From NCBI GenBank assembly GCA_029448655.1, contig JACCLO010000005.1, positions 744,001 through 808,000 on the forward strand: DNA of 64,000 nucleotides. The letters run 5' to 3'. The notes below the pieces were generated by a model. It was not told the origin of the DNA, searched no databases, and worked only from the letters and a program-made list of their open reading frames with translations. Shown in pieces: positions 1 through 12,400 of this stretch. A program made the position numbers and the translations under genes. Numbering within the stretch: the stretch's first letter is position 1; every line of letters begins with the position of its first letter. This DNA comes from Wolfiporia cocos. Its lineage: Eukaryota > Basidiomycota > Agaricomycetes > Polyporales > Phaeolaceae.

Positions 1-238
1 AAGCTGTCAAGCAACAATACGAATGCATTTCCTTCGGTATCCTCAGCCAGTGTCTGCAGCACAATTGACCGCCCTAATCGATGTTTGTCAGCTCAGCCGC
101 AGACCATGTCGAATGCAAACTTCAACAGACAAGGCGAGGAGATGGTACGACACAGCATGTATCGTCCCTATTATATGACATCAGGTCAACATCATGAGCA
201 GACAGAATAGTCAAGCACACATACTCGGTGAATATTCA

Positions 239-658
239 TCAGGCGCATGGAGGATATGGTAACTGAGATGCCATAGTTTCCATTACTGCATGATCAGATG
301 ACCCTGAAAAGCACTCACTCGGAGTGAGGTTTTGAATGGGCGTTGAGCTATAATGCATTGCCTTAGGATTCGAGTAAGTAACCAGCATCTCCTCCGTCTC
401 CTCCGTTTGGCGAGCCCGACGGCGCACTTCATCTTGAGTGAGCTTCGCGTGAGCGAAAAACGAAAGGAATGACAATTTTTCAGAGTCTCCGCGATAAATC
501 CGAGGCCTTCGCCCCCATTTCTTCGCGAGATTAAAGCCATGCAAGAGAGAGTAGCCCGTGCGTAAGAAGATATCGAGCCCGAATCTACGCAAGTGTTGAC
601 CGGCAAAGAAGTGAAACGCCACTCTGACGATGGGCCATACTACGACCGGGCGCAACAT
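239..658 (-). CDS. Hypothetical small protein
   Basis: I do not recognise this gene. The ATG at 658 opens a 139-codon frame with a hydrophobic, aromatic-rich N-terminus followed by a basic stretch (KKWGRRPRIYRGDSEKL) and a helical, charged segment (QDEVRRRARQTEETEEML), which looks more like protein than chance. A GTGAGT donor-like site near 318 and a CAG acceptor near 267 could remove the last part of this frame and extend the protein a little further. There is no clear signal peptide. It lies upstream of a gene-free stretch and next to the TPR-SET gene, which is on the same strand. It could still be a chance ORF. Confidence 0.3.
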   Translation of the reverse strand: MLRPVVVWPIVRVAFHFFAGQHLRRFGLDIFLRTGYSLLHGFNLAKKWGRRPRIYRGDSEKLSFLSFFAHAKLTQDEVRRRARQTEETEEMLVTYSNPKAMHYSSTPIQNLTPSECFSGSSDHAVMETMASQLPYPPCA

Positions 659-1505
659 ACTTTCCAGCTTGATCAGAACGTGTTGCGGCTCAGAGTTGAC
701 GTTGGCAGTGTTTAGACAGACCCGGACATCGCAAGACTTGAGGCCTTGAGGCCTGATGCAGACGCACGGCTTTATGGGTCCGTATTTGCACCTATTTATC
801 GAATCGATGCATCCACATGATGCACTGCGATGGGCGGGATCTGAGCCGGGGATCGGCCCTGCTCAATAGTTACTATTTCGCAGGCGGCGTGAGCAAGAAT
901 CATGCCGTCAGTATTCGTTCTTCTCATCCGCACGCACGACTGATAGAATGATTGGGTTCGGCAACATTGCCTGCAGGTTGTTCTCCAGAGAAAGACTACT
1001 AACATTCGGCGGACACCACGGAGCCCAATGAATCCGGCTAGTCACCCAAGCACGAAGCGCGCATTTACAGGCATCACTATAACGACTTCGCGAATGTGGC
1101 GACAGATCCGGGATTACATAATGGCATTGACTTGTCGTCGTTACATTTGCATGTAATGTCCGTGATACTATTTTTGCTGCAAGCTATGTTCGGTTCACTT
1201 GTATTTCGTGCATTTTACTTCCTCGCATGATGGTCACTGAGGCCCAAGGTCTGCCGAGTACATACTAAAACCTACCGTGGTTAAACAAACACTACGTCCT
1301 AGACAGGGTATCACTCACTACAAAATCTTGGCACCGAGCCAACAAGCCAGTCACACTTTGCGCGCAAAGCTCTGCAAGTCAAAATGTTCCAGGATGTGGG
1401 AATACACTATCATGAAGAATTGCCCATCACCGCCGACTACCGTTTTGGAAACTACCGCGAAACAAACGTATTCAGCAACACTATCTCATATACAGATAGC
1501 GAAGA
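659..1505. other. Intergenic, no gene recognised
   Basis: Short ORFs are present on both strands, but none shows a family motif, splice-supported continuation or plausible composition. I see no RNA gene or repeat here. Confidence 0.4.
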
Positions 1506-4155
1506 CTAACCCCACTGTGCGGCCTGGATCCATCCTGCACTATTGTGTTGGTCGCCCAAAGAGAGATACTGTTGGGCCATCCGAAGCATTATTGTTATTA
1601 TATGCTGAGGCAGCTGTGCTGTCGCTGGGATGCGATCTGTTGCAATGGGCAGTGCCTTCGTCATATGTGTTTTGGACTTGGAGGAAGACATCCGAGTAGA
1701 TGCTTGGCCATCGGATACCACAGAAAATCCCAAGCAGGCAAGCGCTTTGATATATTGACGCAAAGCCCCTTGCATTGCGTTCACGGTCCCCGTAGAGGAC
1801 AATCGTTCGGCTATAGCAGTGTGAAGGAGGGACAATTCCGGTCGCAGCGAAAGACTCTTCGTTGAATATGTGGATTCTAATTGCTTCTCAAACTTCCTCA
1901 ATCGCGTTAATGGCATAGCACGGAGTCGTCCGCCCATGAACTGAGATGCCAAGCTGTCTCTGAGCCTCAGGACCTCCTCGCCATCTTTGCGGTTTTCCTC
2001 GCATAACCAGCAATCACATTCAGAAAACATATGTTTCTGTAATTTCTGGCGCCGCTCAGCAAATGAGGACATCGTGGAGGTATACGGTAGTGTGACTTCA
2101 GTTCCTGCGGAGATAGGTGCAATGGCTCGGATTATCATGACGTCGCCTATGCATGTCCATAGGGCGTTTGAGCCACAGGAATGGTTAAGTAGAGATGGCA
2201 GGAGATATAATGCCGTCGGGTTGACCACATTGACATCATGATCAGGTGGAAAATCCTGACATAAGAGCGGTACGGGCTCGAAGCAGTTGTATGTGCAGAT
2301 TGCTTCCAGCCTTCCCGCGTCGATAGTGAGATTGGGTCTCAGCGGGCTGGCAGGGATCGGATCCTCGGCTAAAATAGGAGGATATGAACAAGGAGGGGGA
2401 TCGTAGTCGGGACCGGCATAGAGGTGGAACACAGAATCATGGAAAGAAGGGTTACCATAGATCTTCTGCACAGTTCGAGACACGGTGGCACTCTGCGTGG
2501 GAGTATTAAGAGTTGAGGAGAGCATGTCGACAGACATCCTAGTCTCCTTCGAAGACAGATCTGATTCCGAAACATAGACGAACGCTTTCGACACCAGCTA
2601 ATAAGGCCTGTGTGAGAGATCATCCATCTCAGAATTGAGCAGACTTACAAGTAACTCTCCAACTGATATGTCTTTGGTGGCCACAACACCCCGGCCACCC
2701 CCACGGCCATCGAGTTGCGTCACTTGGATTGGACCTATGTAATCCGCGACGTCAAGCCGGGGTTCCCTCTGAGATTCCTTGAACATCCCAATCCAGTCGT
2801 ATCGGGCAAATTGCATCTCCTCCAGCCGCCGTTGGGACCGATTGATCCACCCCTCCACATCTTTATCTTGTGGATGTGTCTCGTGCCACTGCAAGAACTT
2901 CTCTTTCGCCGCTTCGAAATGCCCAAGGCCATACTCAGCTCTGGCTTCCCTGAACAAAGCCTTGTCGCGAAAAGACAACTCAATATTGGATGCAGCAACA
3001 GCTCGTCGAGCGTCTGCAAGAGCGGCAGAGAAGAATTGTAAGCGAAGATAAGCTTCGGCACGATTTAGGAAAAGGACAGCCGCGTCTGGATATATCTCGA
3101 GACCACGTGAATACGCAAATATGGCGGGGAGCCATTGGGAGTCCTTGAAGTAGCGATTTCCTTCAGCTCGATAGGATTCGATGGTTGAATTGGTGGTCAG
3201 AGGCTTTGGAATCGGCAGCGGCGATTTCCATGTGATGCCACGGAGCAGATCGCTATTTGGTTCCACGAAAATAATGTCAGAGGGAGAATCAATGCGAATG
3301 AGCGGATCTGGTCCCTGCGCCGCGGGCTTGAAAGTCGGTTCTCTAATGGCAAGAACAAGTCCTTTTGGAAAAATGTTGTCGATATCCTCAGTGGTAGCAT
3401 CAAACATCGTTGGAAAGTTGTAAACCGAGAGATCGCAGACTGCTCCTTCGATATCTTCAATGATGGTCTGTACTGCAGTCAAACGCCCTACCAACTGGTC
3501 AGATGATTTCGTACAATGCTGGCGTGTTGATGCTTACATGCTAGAGTGATGGTACGGCAGAGTAGATAATGTCCCTGTGGCCATGCATCGTTATGTGGTC
3601 AAGACACGGAGAAGCTGCGATTGAGTACATACGTGATGGACCTTTCTGACAAGCATTTGAGAGAGAGAGGCTATATCGAATATATGGTCAGTCGGCCTTG
3701 TTTAGTGCACGAAAAGGGGATTCGTACTCACTTGGCTCGAGTAATTCAACAGGTGTTAAGCTACAATGCTTCTTGAACCCCGTAATAGTCATCCTCGACA
3801 GTACCTTGCCTTTGCTCTGCCTTCTCTCATGTTCTTGTTCTTTCTGACTTTGGCGGTGATAAGCAGCTTTTTCAATCAGCTCGCGATGAGACATCAGTAG
3901 AGGTTGTTCGGGAGGAAGTTCATTTTCTTCAGTCTGCCACTTCTTGTATTCCTCGATGTTCGCCTTGAGTTGCTCCGGGGGCAAATCAGGAGAGAGACTT
4001 GGAGGATGTCTGCGCCGTATGGATGAATTGTCCCGTGTAGAAAGATCTAGTAGACGATCATCGAAAAGTTGATTCATCTGAGGCATCATCCTCATGAGGT
4101 CTTGAGCGGTGATGCCCATCTCGTCCATTGTTGCAACAAGCCTGTCCATATCCAT
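1506..4155 (-). CDS. TPR and SET domain protein (putative lysine methyltransferase)
   Basis: The gene reads right to left from ATG 4155 in at least four exons. The N-terminal exon (4155-about 3732) is charged and helical and ends at a GTGAGT donor. The middle exon (about 3490-2649) holds TPR-type helices (motif YRAEGNRYFKDSQWLPAIF and following repeats) and the start of a SET domain (GGRGVVATKDISVGELL). A 51-bp intron (2648-2598) joins it to the last exon, which carries the SET core motif LLNHSCGSNALWTC and a post-SET cysteine cluster (CDCWLC). No MYND zinc finger is visible. The architecture matches the fungal TPR-SET family related to SMYD/Set5-like methyltransferases, which use S-adenosylmethionine; the substrate is unknown. 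Small exons around 3660 and 3560 are inferred from splice sites. The product is about 800 residues. Confidence 0.85.
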
Positions 4156-4621
4156 GATACTGGCTGTGGCTCAGGTATCGTCTTGCGGTCCGTGTTGAGC
4201 TGGGAATGGGCTGGGAAGAACGAAGATGACCCGAAGCGCTGTCGTGAGACACCTCGTGTCTCCGCATAATGCTAGTATTCAAGGAGTCTGATCGGCTGTC
4301 CTCATATGACATTGTCACTGGTAACCAAGGATGGAACTCGTTGCATTGTCTGCTCTTTAACTCCTGCGACAATGCTAGCCTTTACAAATGCGTGCGTGGC
4401 AATACTTGCGACTCTGTCGGCGTCAATGGAATGCCGATACGGATCACTCATCGCGATTCCAACATTTTGCTATTGATGCGTGGCGTCTCCTCGAGGGAAT
4501 CGCACTCGAATCAGTAGCAAAGCAATCCAATTCCCTACATAGAAAGAGATAGACCATATGATGCGAAGCGGAGAACAAAGATAAATAGAGCATACCAACA
4601 CGAAGGCACCGTGCCTCAGCC
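4156..4621. other. Intergenic between TPR-SET gene and RRN3
   Basis: This is the 5' flank of the TPR-SET gene and the 3' flank of RRN3. Overlapping short ORFs are present but no family is recognised. Confidence 0.4.
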
Positions 4622-7256
4622 TCACGACACGCTCATAGGATGGATGTGAGCGGGGCTGATGCTCATTCCACCAAAAGACTCGCCTAATCCCTCTGCTTCG
4701 TCGCTATCCGCCTCCTTCCGAGGAGCATTCACGTAAATAGGCTGTGTTGCGCTGTCGGAGAAGCTGCTGCTGTTGAGTTCTTCCTCTTCCTCTTCCTCTT
4801 CCTCTTCCTCGTTCTCGTCCTCGTCCTCGTCCTCGTCCTCATCCTCGTCGTCTTCGTCGATGGCAACGGACGCCCATTCGCGGTAGATCCCGTGGATATA
4901 TTTGCCAGAATGCGGCAGCTTGTAGGGGTCGAAGGGGAAAAACGTGTTCAGCTCAGACGTCATGGAGGACTCGAGCACTCCTGGGTGTAGCGCGGGGCCG
5001 CGACTACTCGCCTGAGGGTTGGGCTCCGCGCCAGGTGTGGAAGGCTGTGTTAGTGCGTAGTCGGACCGTCGATTCGCCTCCATTATGGAATAACAGTAGA
5101 TGAAGTCTGTTGCGTGTGCCACTCGTGCGAATTGCATAACAACGTTCGGAGAGCACACCTATCGATACAAAGTTAGCCGAGTCGATTACGGCAAGTGGGT
5201 CTCCTCACCTTCAGCGGATTGAGCTCTGATGTGACTACCCGCTGAACAACGTCTAGCTCCGCCATCCACTTCTTAGCCGGGCCGCCGGCATGGGCGAACT
5301 CATCGATGTCCTCCTGATCCTCGAGGAGATCTCGCCACCTGAAGCAGAAGATCAAGAACACCGCCTGAGCGACCGCATAGAACACAGTGTGGTGCGCAAG
5401 GGTCAGCGGCGGTGCGCCTGCGCTTGTCACCGCGTCTAATAGATCTAACCGGTTCCGAAGGAAATTGCACAGCAAAGCAGCGACGCGACGCGTGCTCTCG
5501 CGATCGACGTACAACGCGCGGCTCACAAAGCTCGCGATGTAGCTCGCCGCGGCTGCGCGCGTGACCGCCGGCTGATCTTCCTCAAGCAGCGCCTTGGACA
5601 CGAGCATGCCCTGGAAGACATCGCTGAACTCGGGATCAAGCGACGCGTACCAGAAGATGAGGAATTGCGTGTAGCGGGACTTGAATGTCCGCAGAACGGT
5701 GCGATCGAATATTGAGAGCAAGAGATTGAATTGCTGCCGCCGCAGCATTTTGCAGTCTTCGTCTACAGGCGTTGACGGCTTTGGCGGCTCCAGTGGCTCG
5801 AGAGATGAGTCTGAGTGTGACGATGGAGTGCCAGGAGCAGGGAGCGGAGGGGGATTCGCACTTTCATGTGCACCGTCAAAGTGCTGGAACAAGTGCCTCA
5901 AAATAGCGTCAAGCTTGTTTACCATATCCTGGACGTGCCCGTAATCAGAGGGAACTTCGTTTGCAGCCGCATCGTCTCCAACTTCACCGTCAGCATCGGA
6001 AGACAGGTCGCTGAAATCGTCGTCTATGTTGTCATCATCTTCTCCATCTGATCCTGAATCCTCCGCTTCCTGTCCCACAACAGTGTCAAACGGATCGAAC
6101 TCGAAGATCTCCTCATGACTCCGTTCCTGGTCTATAAGCTTTTCCTCGAGCTCCTCTAGCTCTACTTGAATCTCAACCTGATGGGAGAGATGCGTTGGAA
6201 TATGAGCTAAAACTGCAGGCAAGAGTTGTATCACGTACATCGATTTGAATTGCACGGTCAACAATTGTGATCAAGATGCCTTCCGTTAGCTCTGGACAAT
6301 ACTCGGTCACCCGGAGGATATTTCTGATGTACGTGACCTGGGCTCGCAGACCCTGTCTTTTGTGTGGGAAATGCTGCACAAGGAGAGGATGCAGAGTGGA
6401 GGGGAGCGTGGGCACGAGGGAATATATATGTTGAAGTAGAAAATGAACACGGTCGTACACAACGCGGTGTGTCAGCGGACTGGATGAACTCGAGGGCAGA
6501 TTCGAGTCCAGTGCTCGCAGGCCGGACTCTGCAAGCGATGTCAGCAGGACTCAGCTATATCAAACTCATAAACGCACGAAATGTGAAACCCTGCGCAATC
6601 TTGTCGAGCACGAGCGACAAGTACTCCGGCTTTGCACTGACTAGCATTCCAACGAACGCGGTGTAGGATTTGACAAAGCCAGTATCCATCGCGGTCCAAG
6701 GGGTATTGATCATTGCTTCAACGAGTGACGAGTGACAGCGCTCGAGGCGAGACACAACATAGGACAGGGCAAGGACCCAGAGACGAAGCTGGGACGTCGG
6801 TGACGCGGGAGTGTCGAGAGAGCGCTTGGGATTAAATTGATCTACCAGCTCGTCAAACGAGTCGCTGACTCCCTTCGCAAAGGGTGAGATGTGTCACGGA
6901 GAGGGAGATAGTGCTGCTTACGTTCTTCTTTTGCTGAAGAGCATTGTTTACGAACGCCAAGTACATGTCCTTCCTATATTGCTCCTCTACGGCGCCACAG
7001 GTTACTCTCGGACAATGTCTCCGCTCCAAGTGGCCAACTAACCTTGCTTTACTCTCGAATTCGTAGCAATGGGTCTGAAGGTATACAGACTGGAAGCGGA
7101 TGCTGAAGATGACCTTCTCGACGGTGCAGGCCGCTTCTTGAAGTCCTCCAGGGGATTGATTTTCGGTTGTGGCTCCATGTAGCGTACTGGCTGGATCAAA
7201 GGTCCAGCTTTTGGTTGTCTGCTGTTGAATTGAGAGAAGCGAGAATGAGGTTCCAT
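4622..7256 (-). CDS. RRN3: RNA polymerase I-specific initiation factor RRN3 (TIF-IA)
   Basis: RRN3 bridges RNA polymerase I to the core factor at the rDNA promoter in the nucleolus. The predicted protein starts at ATG 7256 with a basic, Ser/Pro-rich N-terminus and continues through several exons. Family blocks include RLERCHSSLVEAM and SYTAFVGMLVSAKPEYLSLV near 6750-6590, an internal acidic region with long Asp/Glu runs (around 6120-5960), the block SRYTQFLIFWYASLDPEF near 5670, TRAAAASYIASFVSRALYVD near 5545, and LNPLKV followed across an intron by CSPNVVMQFARVA near 5205-5110. The C-terminus has a second Asp/Glu tract (about 4780-4860) encoded by a GAG/GAC trinucleotide repeat. Order and spacing fit a complete RRN3 of roughly 750-800 residues. 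Introns lie near 7030, 6900, 6470-6550, 6180-6260 and 5160-5210. Confidence 0.93.
4784..4860. repeat. Trinucleotide microsatellite in RRN3 acidic tail
   Basis: Imperfect TCC/TCT/TCG triplets on the + strand encode a run of Glu and Asp residues on the - strand, within the RRN3 C-terminus. Triplet periodicity keeps the frame open. Confidence 0.85.
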
Positions 7257-7499
7257 GGCCCTGTAGTGGTATAATATAAAGTCATGCGAGCGCGAAGGTG
7301 CTCTGCAAAAATATGCTGACTAAGCACCCAATATCCGAGCGCTGACACGTGCCCATGGGAGTCGGGTCAGTCGATCGATCACTGCTGCCCATCCGATGAG
7401 CGCTCGAAGCAACAAGCCCTGGCTGAAGACAGATCAATGTTTGTATAACTCACTCTATTGGACCGCATTAACTTCAAAGCAAAGCTTGACAGTTTAGTG

Positions 7500-8868
7500 A
7501 TGAAGTATATCTGGTTGGACTGTGACCCGGTTGGCCTACTCATCAAATTCAATGCTAATTGCCCACTCACAGTACTGCACAAGGGCCATGATGATGCTAC
7601 TGCGATACTACTAGCAGTGCACTGCCAAGATATCTGCCTTTTAGGCATTTCGACTGTTCGTTAATGCTTCGTGGTTTTACGTGATCAGTAGTCATTGTAA
7701 AGGGCAGGTCCATGGTAATACCAGTGCCGAGAGCACAAACATCAATGCTGCACGATGTCTGCATGCATTTGCCGCACCAGAGAGTGTTCACGTCTATCCG
7801 GGGGCCAACAAACCGCTCATCAGGCCTGCGAGGCATGATGCCGAGATACATGGCATTGATGGGCTAGGTGGCGTCCAAGGCTTACCCCATGATGATGACC
7901 CGGGTGTCCGAGCACGGCTCGAGTCGCGCAACAAATCCGCGCGAGCTCTGGAGCGCATGGCTCAGGCAGTCGTCTCCACCTGGAAGAATGGCGAAGGAAG
8001 CCAGGTAACAATCATATCATCTGGCCCGATGACCAATATCGCCTTGTTCGCGAGCGTGTATCCGGACTTGCTTGTTGGGATAGGTAGATCGGCCTCTGAT
8101 ATGTTTTTTTAACCATGGTCTCACACTATCACAGAGGAATTTGTATTTATGGGTGGAGGTGTCGGGCTAGGGAACCGGTCTCCATCGGCTGGTGAGTTGT
8201 GCAAACCTTCGATCGATGCGTCAAGTAATGAGACCACAGAGTTCAACATTCTATGTGATCGTGCGTATAAGGTCCACCCGTGACCGTCAGATTCTAAACT
8301 CCCCATCAGCTGAGGCTGCTCAGATTGTGTTGGACGTGCCGGTAAAGAAAACCATGATACCGCTTAACGTCACTCACACCGCCATCTTCACCCACGCTAC
8401 CCACCGTCGGCTGCTTTCCCCGGGCGCGGCACCAGACGGCCCACTCCCGCACCCTGCAACGCGTCTCAGGCACATGCTTTCGACGCTCCTCTCCTTCTTT
8501 GCGGATGCGTATAAGTCCACGTTTGGCTTCCTGGACGGGCCGCCCATTCACGACGCTCTCACGATCGCGTACGTTGCCCATCCAGAGATGTTTCGGTGCA
8601 AGCGTTACAGGGTGGACGTGGAGCTGAGCGGCGCACATACCGCGGGCGAGACGGTAGTCGACATATGGAACTATCGCGTGTGCGACGACTCATGGGGGCG
8701 TTCAGGGAAGAATTGCCTCGTTGCGGAAAGTTTGGATGTAAGGACATGCTTTCCACTAATCAATCCGACTGTGTTCCCTGATTGTGTCGTCTACAGGCTC
8801 AACGATTCTTCGAATTTTTCCTTGAATGTGTTGCGCGGTGCGATGATGTATCGCCGCTAAACAAATAG
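7500..8868 (+). CDS. Inosine-uridine preferring nucleoside hydrolase family protein
   Basis: The protein hydrolyses the N-glycosidic bond of ribonucleosides (purine/pyrimidine salvage). ATG 7500 begins the signature WLDCDPGHDDATAILLA, completed by splicing out a 54-bp intron (7530-7583); the aspartates of this DxDxxxDD motif bind the catalytic calcium. A second intron (about 7653-7726) restores GISTVHGN. Later blocks include TIISSGPMTNIALF and EEFVFMGGGVG, then after an intron VPLNVTHTA-type residues (MIPLNVTHTAIFT), and near the C-terminus GPPIHDALTIAY with the conserved His-Asp pair. The last intron (from GTAAGG near 8739 to CAG 8797) leads to a short exon ending at TAG 8866-8868. The gene is complete, with a length near 340-380 residues, usual for the family. 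It is transcribed divergently from RRN3. Confidence 0.93.
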
Positions 8869-9405
8869 ACGGGCACCGCGCACCGCCTCGTCTATCAACA
8901 AATGCTAGCAGTTCTTCCGAGTGTGGCTGATCTAATCTGCTTTGTCCGCAGGACATGGTGTGTGTACAGTACCAGACAGTATCAGTACCTCTCCAGTGAC
9001 CTTGTCTAGTGATCAAGCGTGCCGCCTCACAGGCCGGCTTGCGAACCTTCGCGTTCGACAAGGCAAGCTCTGTCACTCCTGAAGTTGAACTGTAGCGGGT
9101 CGAACGCAAACTATCGGTGCAATGATTATAACTTCGTTTGCCGTACCGGTTCGTACCGCGCCTGTTTATTCCAAGTCCGAGTCATGCGATGAAATGTCGC
9201 CACATTTGGTGCATAATGTAGTAGACTCGCTCGCAGGCGGCGCACCATACCTTTGTGTTCGTCCCCCAGTGTGTGAGCTGAAAGTGAGGTGGCAGAACAC
9301 GTGAATGAAATTACACTACAATTCCGTAAAACATGCACACAGGAGACTGGAGGTATCAAAACCATTATCCAAACCAGATGATGCCTGATTATATGATCTT
9401 GCAAA
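8869..9405. other. Convergent 3' intergenic region
   Basis: The region lies between the stops of the nucleoside hydrolase (+) and the formin (-). Nothing beyond short ORFs is seen; it presumably holds two 3' UTRs. Confidence 0.4.
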
Positions 9406-12400
9406 CTATTTCTCGTAAATGCGACTCGTTCGAGCGCCATCCATGAAGATCTTGCTCAATGGCCGATTGGGCGCGCGTGCTCTGCGCTGACCTTGACGCA
9501 TACTGCGAATGGCCTGATCGAGATCCCCGCGGCCAACAGAACGACCCGTAGCACGACTGCGAGACGCCGGGGCTGACAATAGAGCTCTCGATTGCGTCGA
9601 TTCCATGCTCTGCTTTATAGTCTGTGACAACTGGTGAGTATCATCTATGCAGCACCCTATGAGATGGATTACCGGTTCTGCTTCTGCAGACGAGGTCTCT
9701 TCTGCCATAGTGACCTCCACTGATGCTGGCATGCTCTTTGCGGCGTCGTGCACTTCCAGTGCGGCTTTCTGTATCACGATTAGATCTGCGGAAACCTGTG
9801 CAATGAGAAGCAAACCTGAAGCGACGATGAGAACGATAAGATAAGGCCGAAGAAATCCTCCGGTTTAGGAGCATCTTGCGAATCAGGGTCTTCGCCGTAG
9901 AAGATCAACAGCGATCGTAATTCGCTTTCAAGTGCAATCGACATTTTTCTGAGAGCATCTACATTTGGATTGACTTTCTTGATGAATGGCTAATGCGCGT
10001 AATTAGCAATGAGAAATTTACTCCATCGATGCGCCCACCTGCATGGCAACAACAAATCGATCACCCGCAGGCAGTCTCGATTTTTGCAGAACGCCGACTT
10101 CCTGATTGACTTGCTTCAATCCTTCGACCATGGCCTGTACTGATGCCGTCACTGTTTGCACGGATACTATATACATCCATATCAGCCTCAGTAACATTTG
10201 ACAGATCCGCCAAAATCATGAGCAGACCTCGAGCAGCGGCCTCCAAATGAGGCGTATCTTCGATGAACATAACCAAAGCGGGATCGCTCCTTAGAAGCAC
10301 TTTGGCGAGGTAGTGTAGAAGGGTTGGGCAGTCGAATCCGCCTCTAGCAGTCTTTGTCTCCTTCATCTTGGTCCAATCAGCTAGGTAAATGGCCACAGTG
10401 ATGACTGCAGTAGTAATACCTTGAGCAATGCATCCAATCTGAACCCTTTCGCTCCTCCACGGAACGTGGAGCCATTGAGGGCATTGCCTACAGCCAAGAC
10501 GGCCTTGAATAACGATATAAGCGCAAACACATGGTGTGAATTCAGCAACAAAATACCTGCAACACCTTCTTGAACTTGAGCGACCCCCGAAGCTCATGAG
10601 ATGCGCTGCGAACGATGTCGAGTTCTGGTCTGATCTCCTCAATCTCGATCTCTAACTTCCGTCGATATACCATGCATTCTAGCCGCTCCGAGAGTCTAGG
10701 TATAGTTATGATCTAGAGCCCATGTCAGATCCTCTTCATCTTCGAGTCTAAGCATACATGCCTGATGGAAATATTGGTCCGCCTTTGCCAGCTTGCTGAC
10801 ATCATCAAAGTCCTTGAGCCGAGTGACCTTCGCCTCATGCTCAGCGTGGGAATCACGGATAAAAAAACGGATCGCATACCTCTTCGGCGGTGGGTAGCTG
10901 TCTACCGATGGCTCTGAGGTCATCGGTTGACAACTTCTGGTCATCAAGGGCCAGGAGTGCGGCACGGATTTCCGGCAGAGACAGCTTAATACGTGACAAC
11001 ATGATAGCTGTTAAGAGAAGCATTCAAGGACAAGCAACCATGTGTGCGAATTGCGGACGCACCGACGTTGTTTGCCCTGGTAATGTCAAGCAATGTGGTG
11101 ACTGATTGTTTCCTCGAGACCGTCATTGAAACTTGTGAGCCCGTACTAGGTGCGCTGTCGATTACGAATGTCGCCTCTAAATCACCGAGATCGAACGATA
11201 GGTCTGCGGGAGCATCGTTCCAGACAGTAGGGGCAGTAGACATCGAGAGCTTATTCCAGAAGAACGGTCTAAGCCGCTTAGACGGTTTCACAGGGCCAAT
11301 GCGTGCTCTGTTTACTGATGGTGGAGGAGGGGGAGGGGGCGGAAGCCCCGGAGCTGGTGGGGGTGGGGGTGGACCTGGAGGTGCAGACATGTTGCCCATT
11401 CCAGGAGGAGACATTGGAGGCGGCGGCGGCGGCGGCGGCGGAGGAGGAGGAGGAGGAGGAGGAGGAGGAGGAGGAGGAGGAGGAGATTGTGAGCCAGCAA
11501 CGAGCAATACTGGCGCTGGCGGCGGAGGATGCAGGAGCGAAGGCGTATGTGATGTGATACTTGGAGACGGTAAGCCGTCCGCAGATATGGTGGGTGAGCG
11601 CTGGGACAGGAGTAGTGGGGGAGGGGGAGGTGGCGGCGGTGGAGGAGGAGGAGGAGGAGGAGGAGGAGGAGGAGGAGGAGGAGGTAGGGGTGGAGGAGAG
11701 ACAGCTGTTCGCTGGGGCGATAGTGGAGAAGCGTGGTCAGCGACTGCAAGTGGCGAGGGGTGCGCGGAATCAGAGGGAAGAGTTTCGGCCGTCTGTTTCG
11801 TCCTCGCAGGAGGTGGTGGTGGCGGCGGCGCAACCTGACGCTTAAAATCGGTCTCAGTGATAAACTTAGGTTTTTCCGCAAGTTTCGCATTGAGTTCATC
11901 TACTTCCGCACGCAAGAGCGCGATCTCCTCGTCTTTACGGGTGAGACTGTCGATCGCTTGTGAAGCCATTGCCTCCGCGTCTACTTCCCCCTTGGCTTCC
12001 TCTCTTGAACGGAAGCGGGAGTATACGGATTCTAACGCTCGTTTGAGGAAGATAATCTCCTTGTCCTTGATACCAAGAGACATTTCGAGTTCGCCGCTCT
12101 GTAGCATATCACAACCTATCACCCATTGTAGCCTGAGATGGATCGTACCTGCACCTTCAACCTACTGATTTCTTCCATTAACGTGTTCCATTTGACTCGA
12201 TCACGTTCTTTCTTTGCTTTATCGTCCTAGATGCATAACGATTTATATCGCCATTGAGAGTTAATTGAAGCTGCACGTACTGCTTCGTGCGTGTCCCCAG
12301 GATTTTGCGTCTTTAATCGGTCAAGCTCAGCTTGCAGCTGTAACACCTGTTTCTCTTTCTGAACCAGACGCTGGACCAGTCCATGCAAGTTCTAGCTCGT

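Noticed and set aside
8756..9109. 117-codon - strand ORF after the nucleoside hydrolase
   Set aside because: It overlaps the last exon of that gene on the opposite strand and looks like chance coding.
11044..11838. 264-codon Gly-rich ORF on the + strand
   Set aside because: It is the antisense of the formin FH1 triplet repeats; polyproline codons read backwards give polyglycine.
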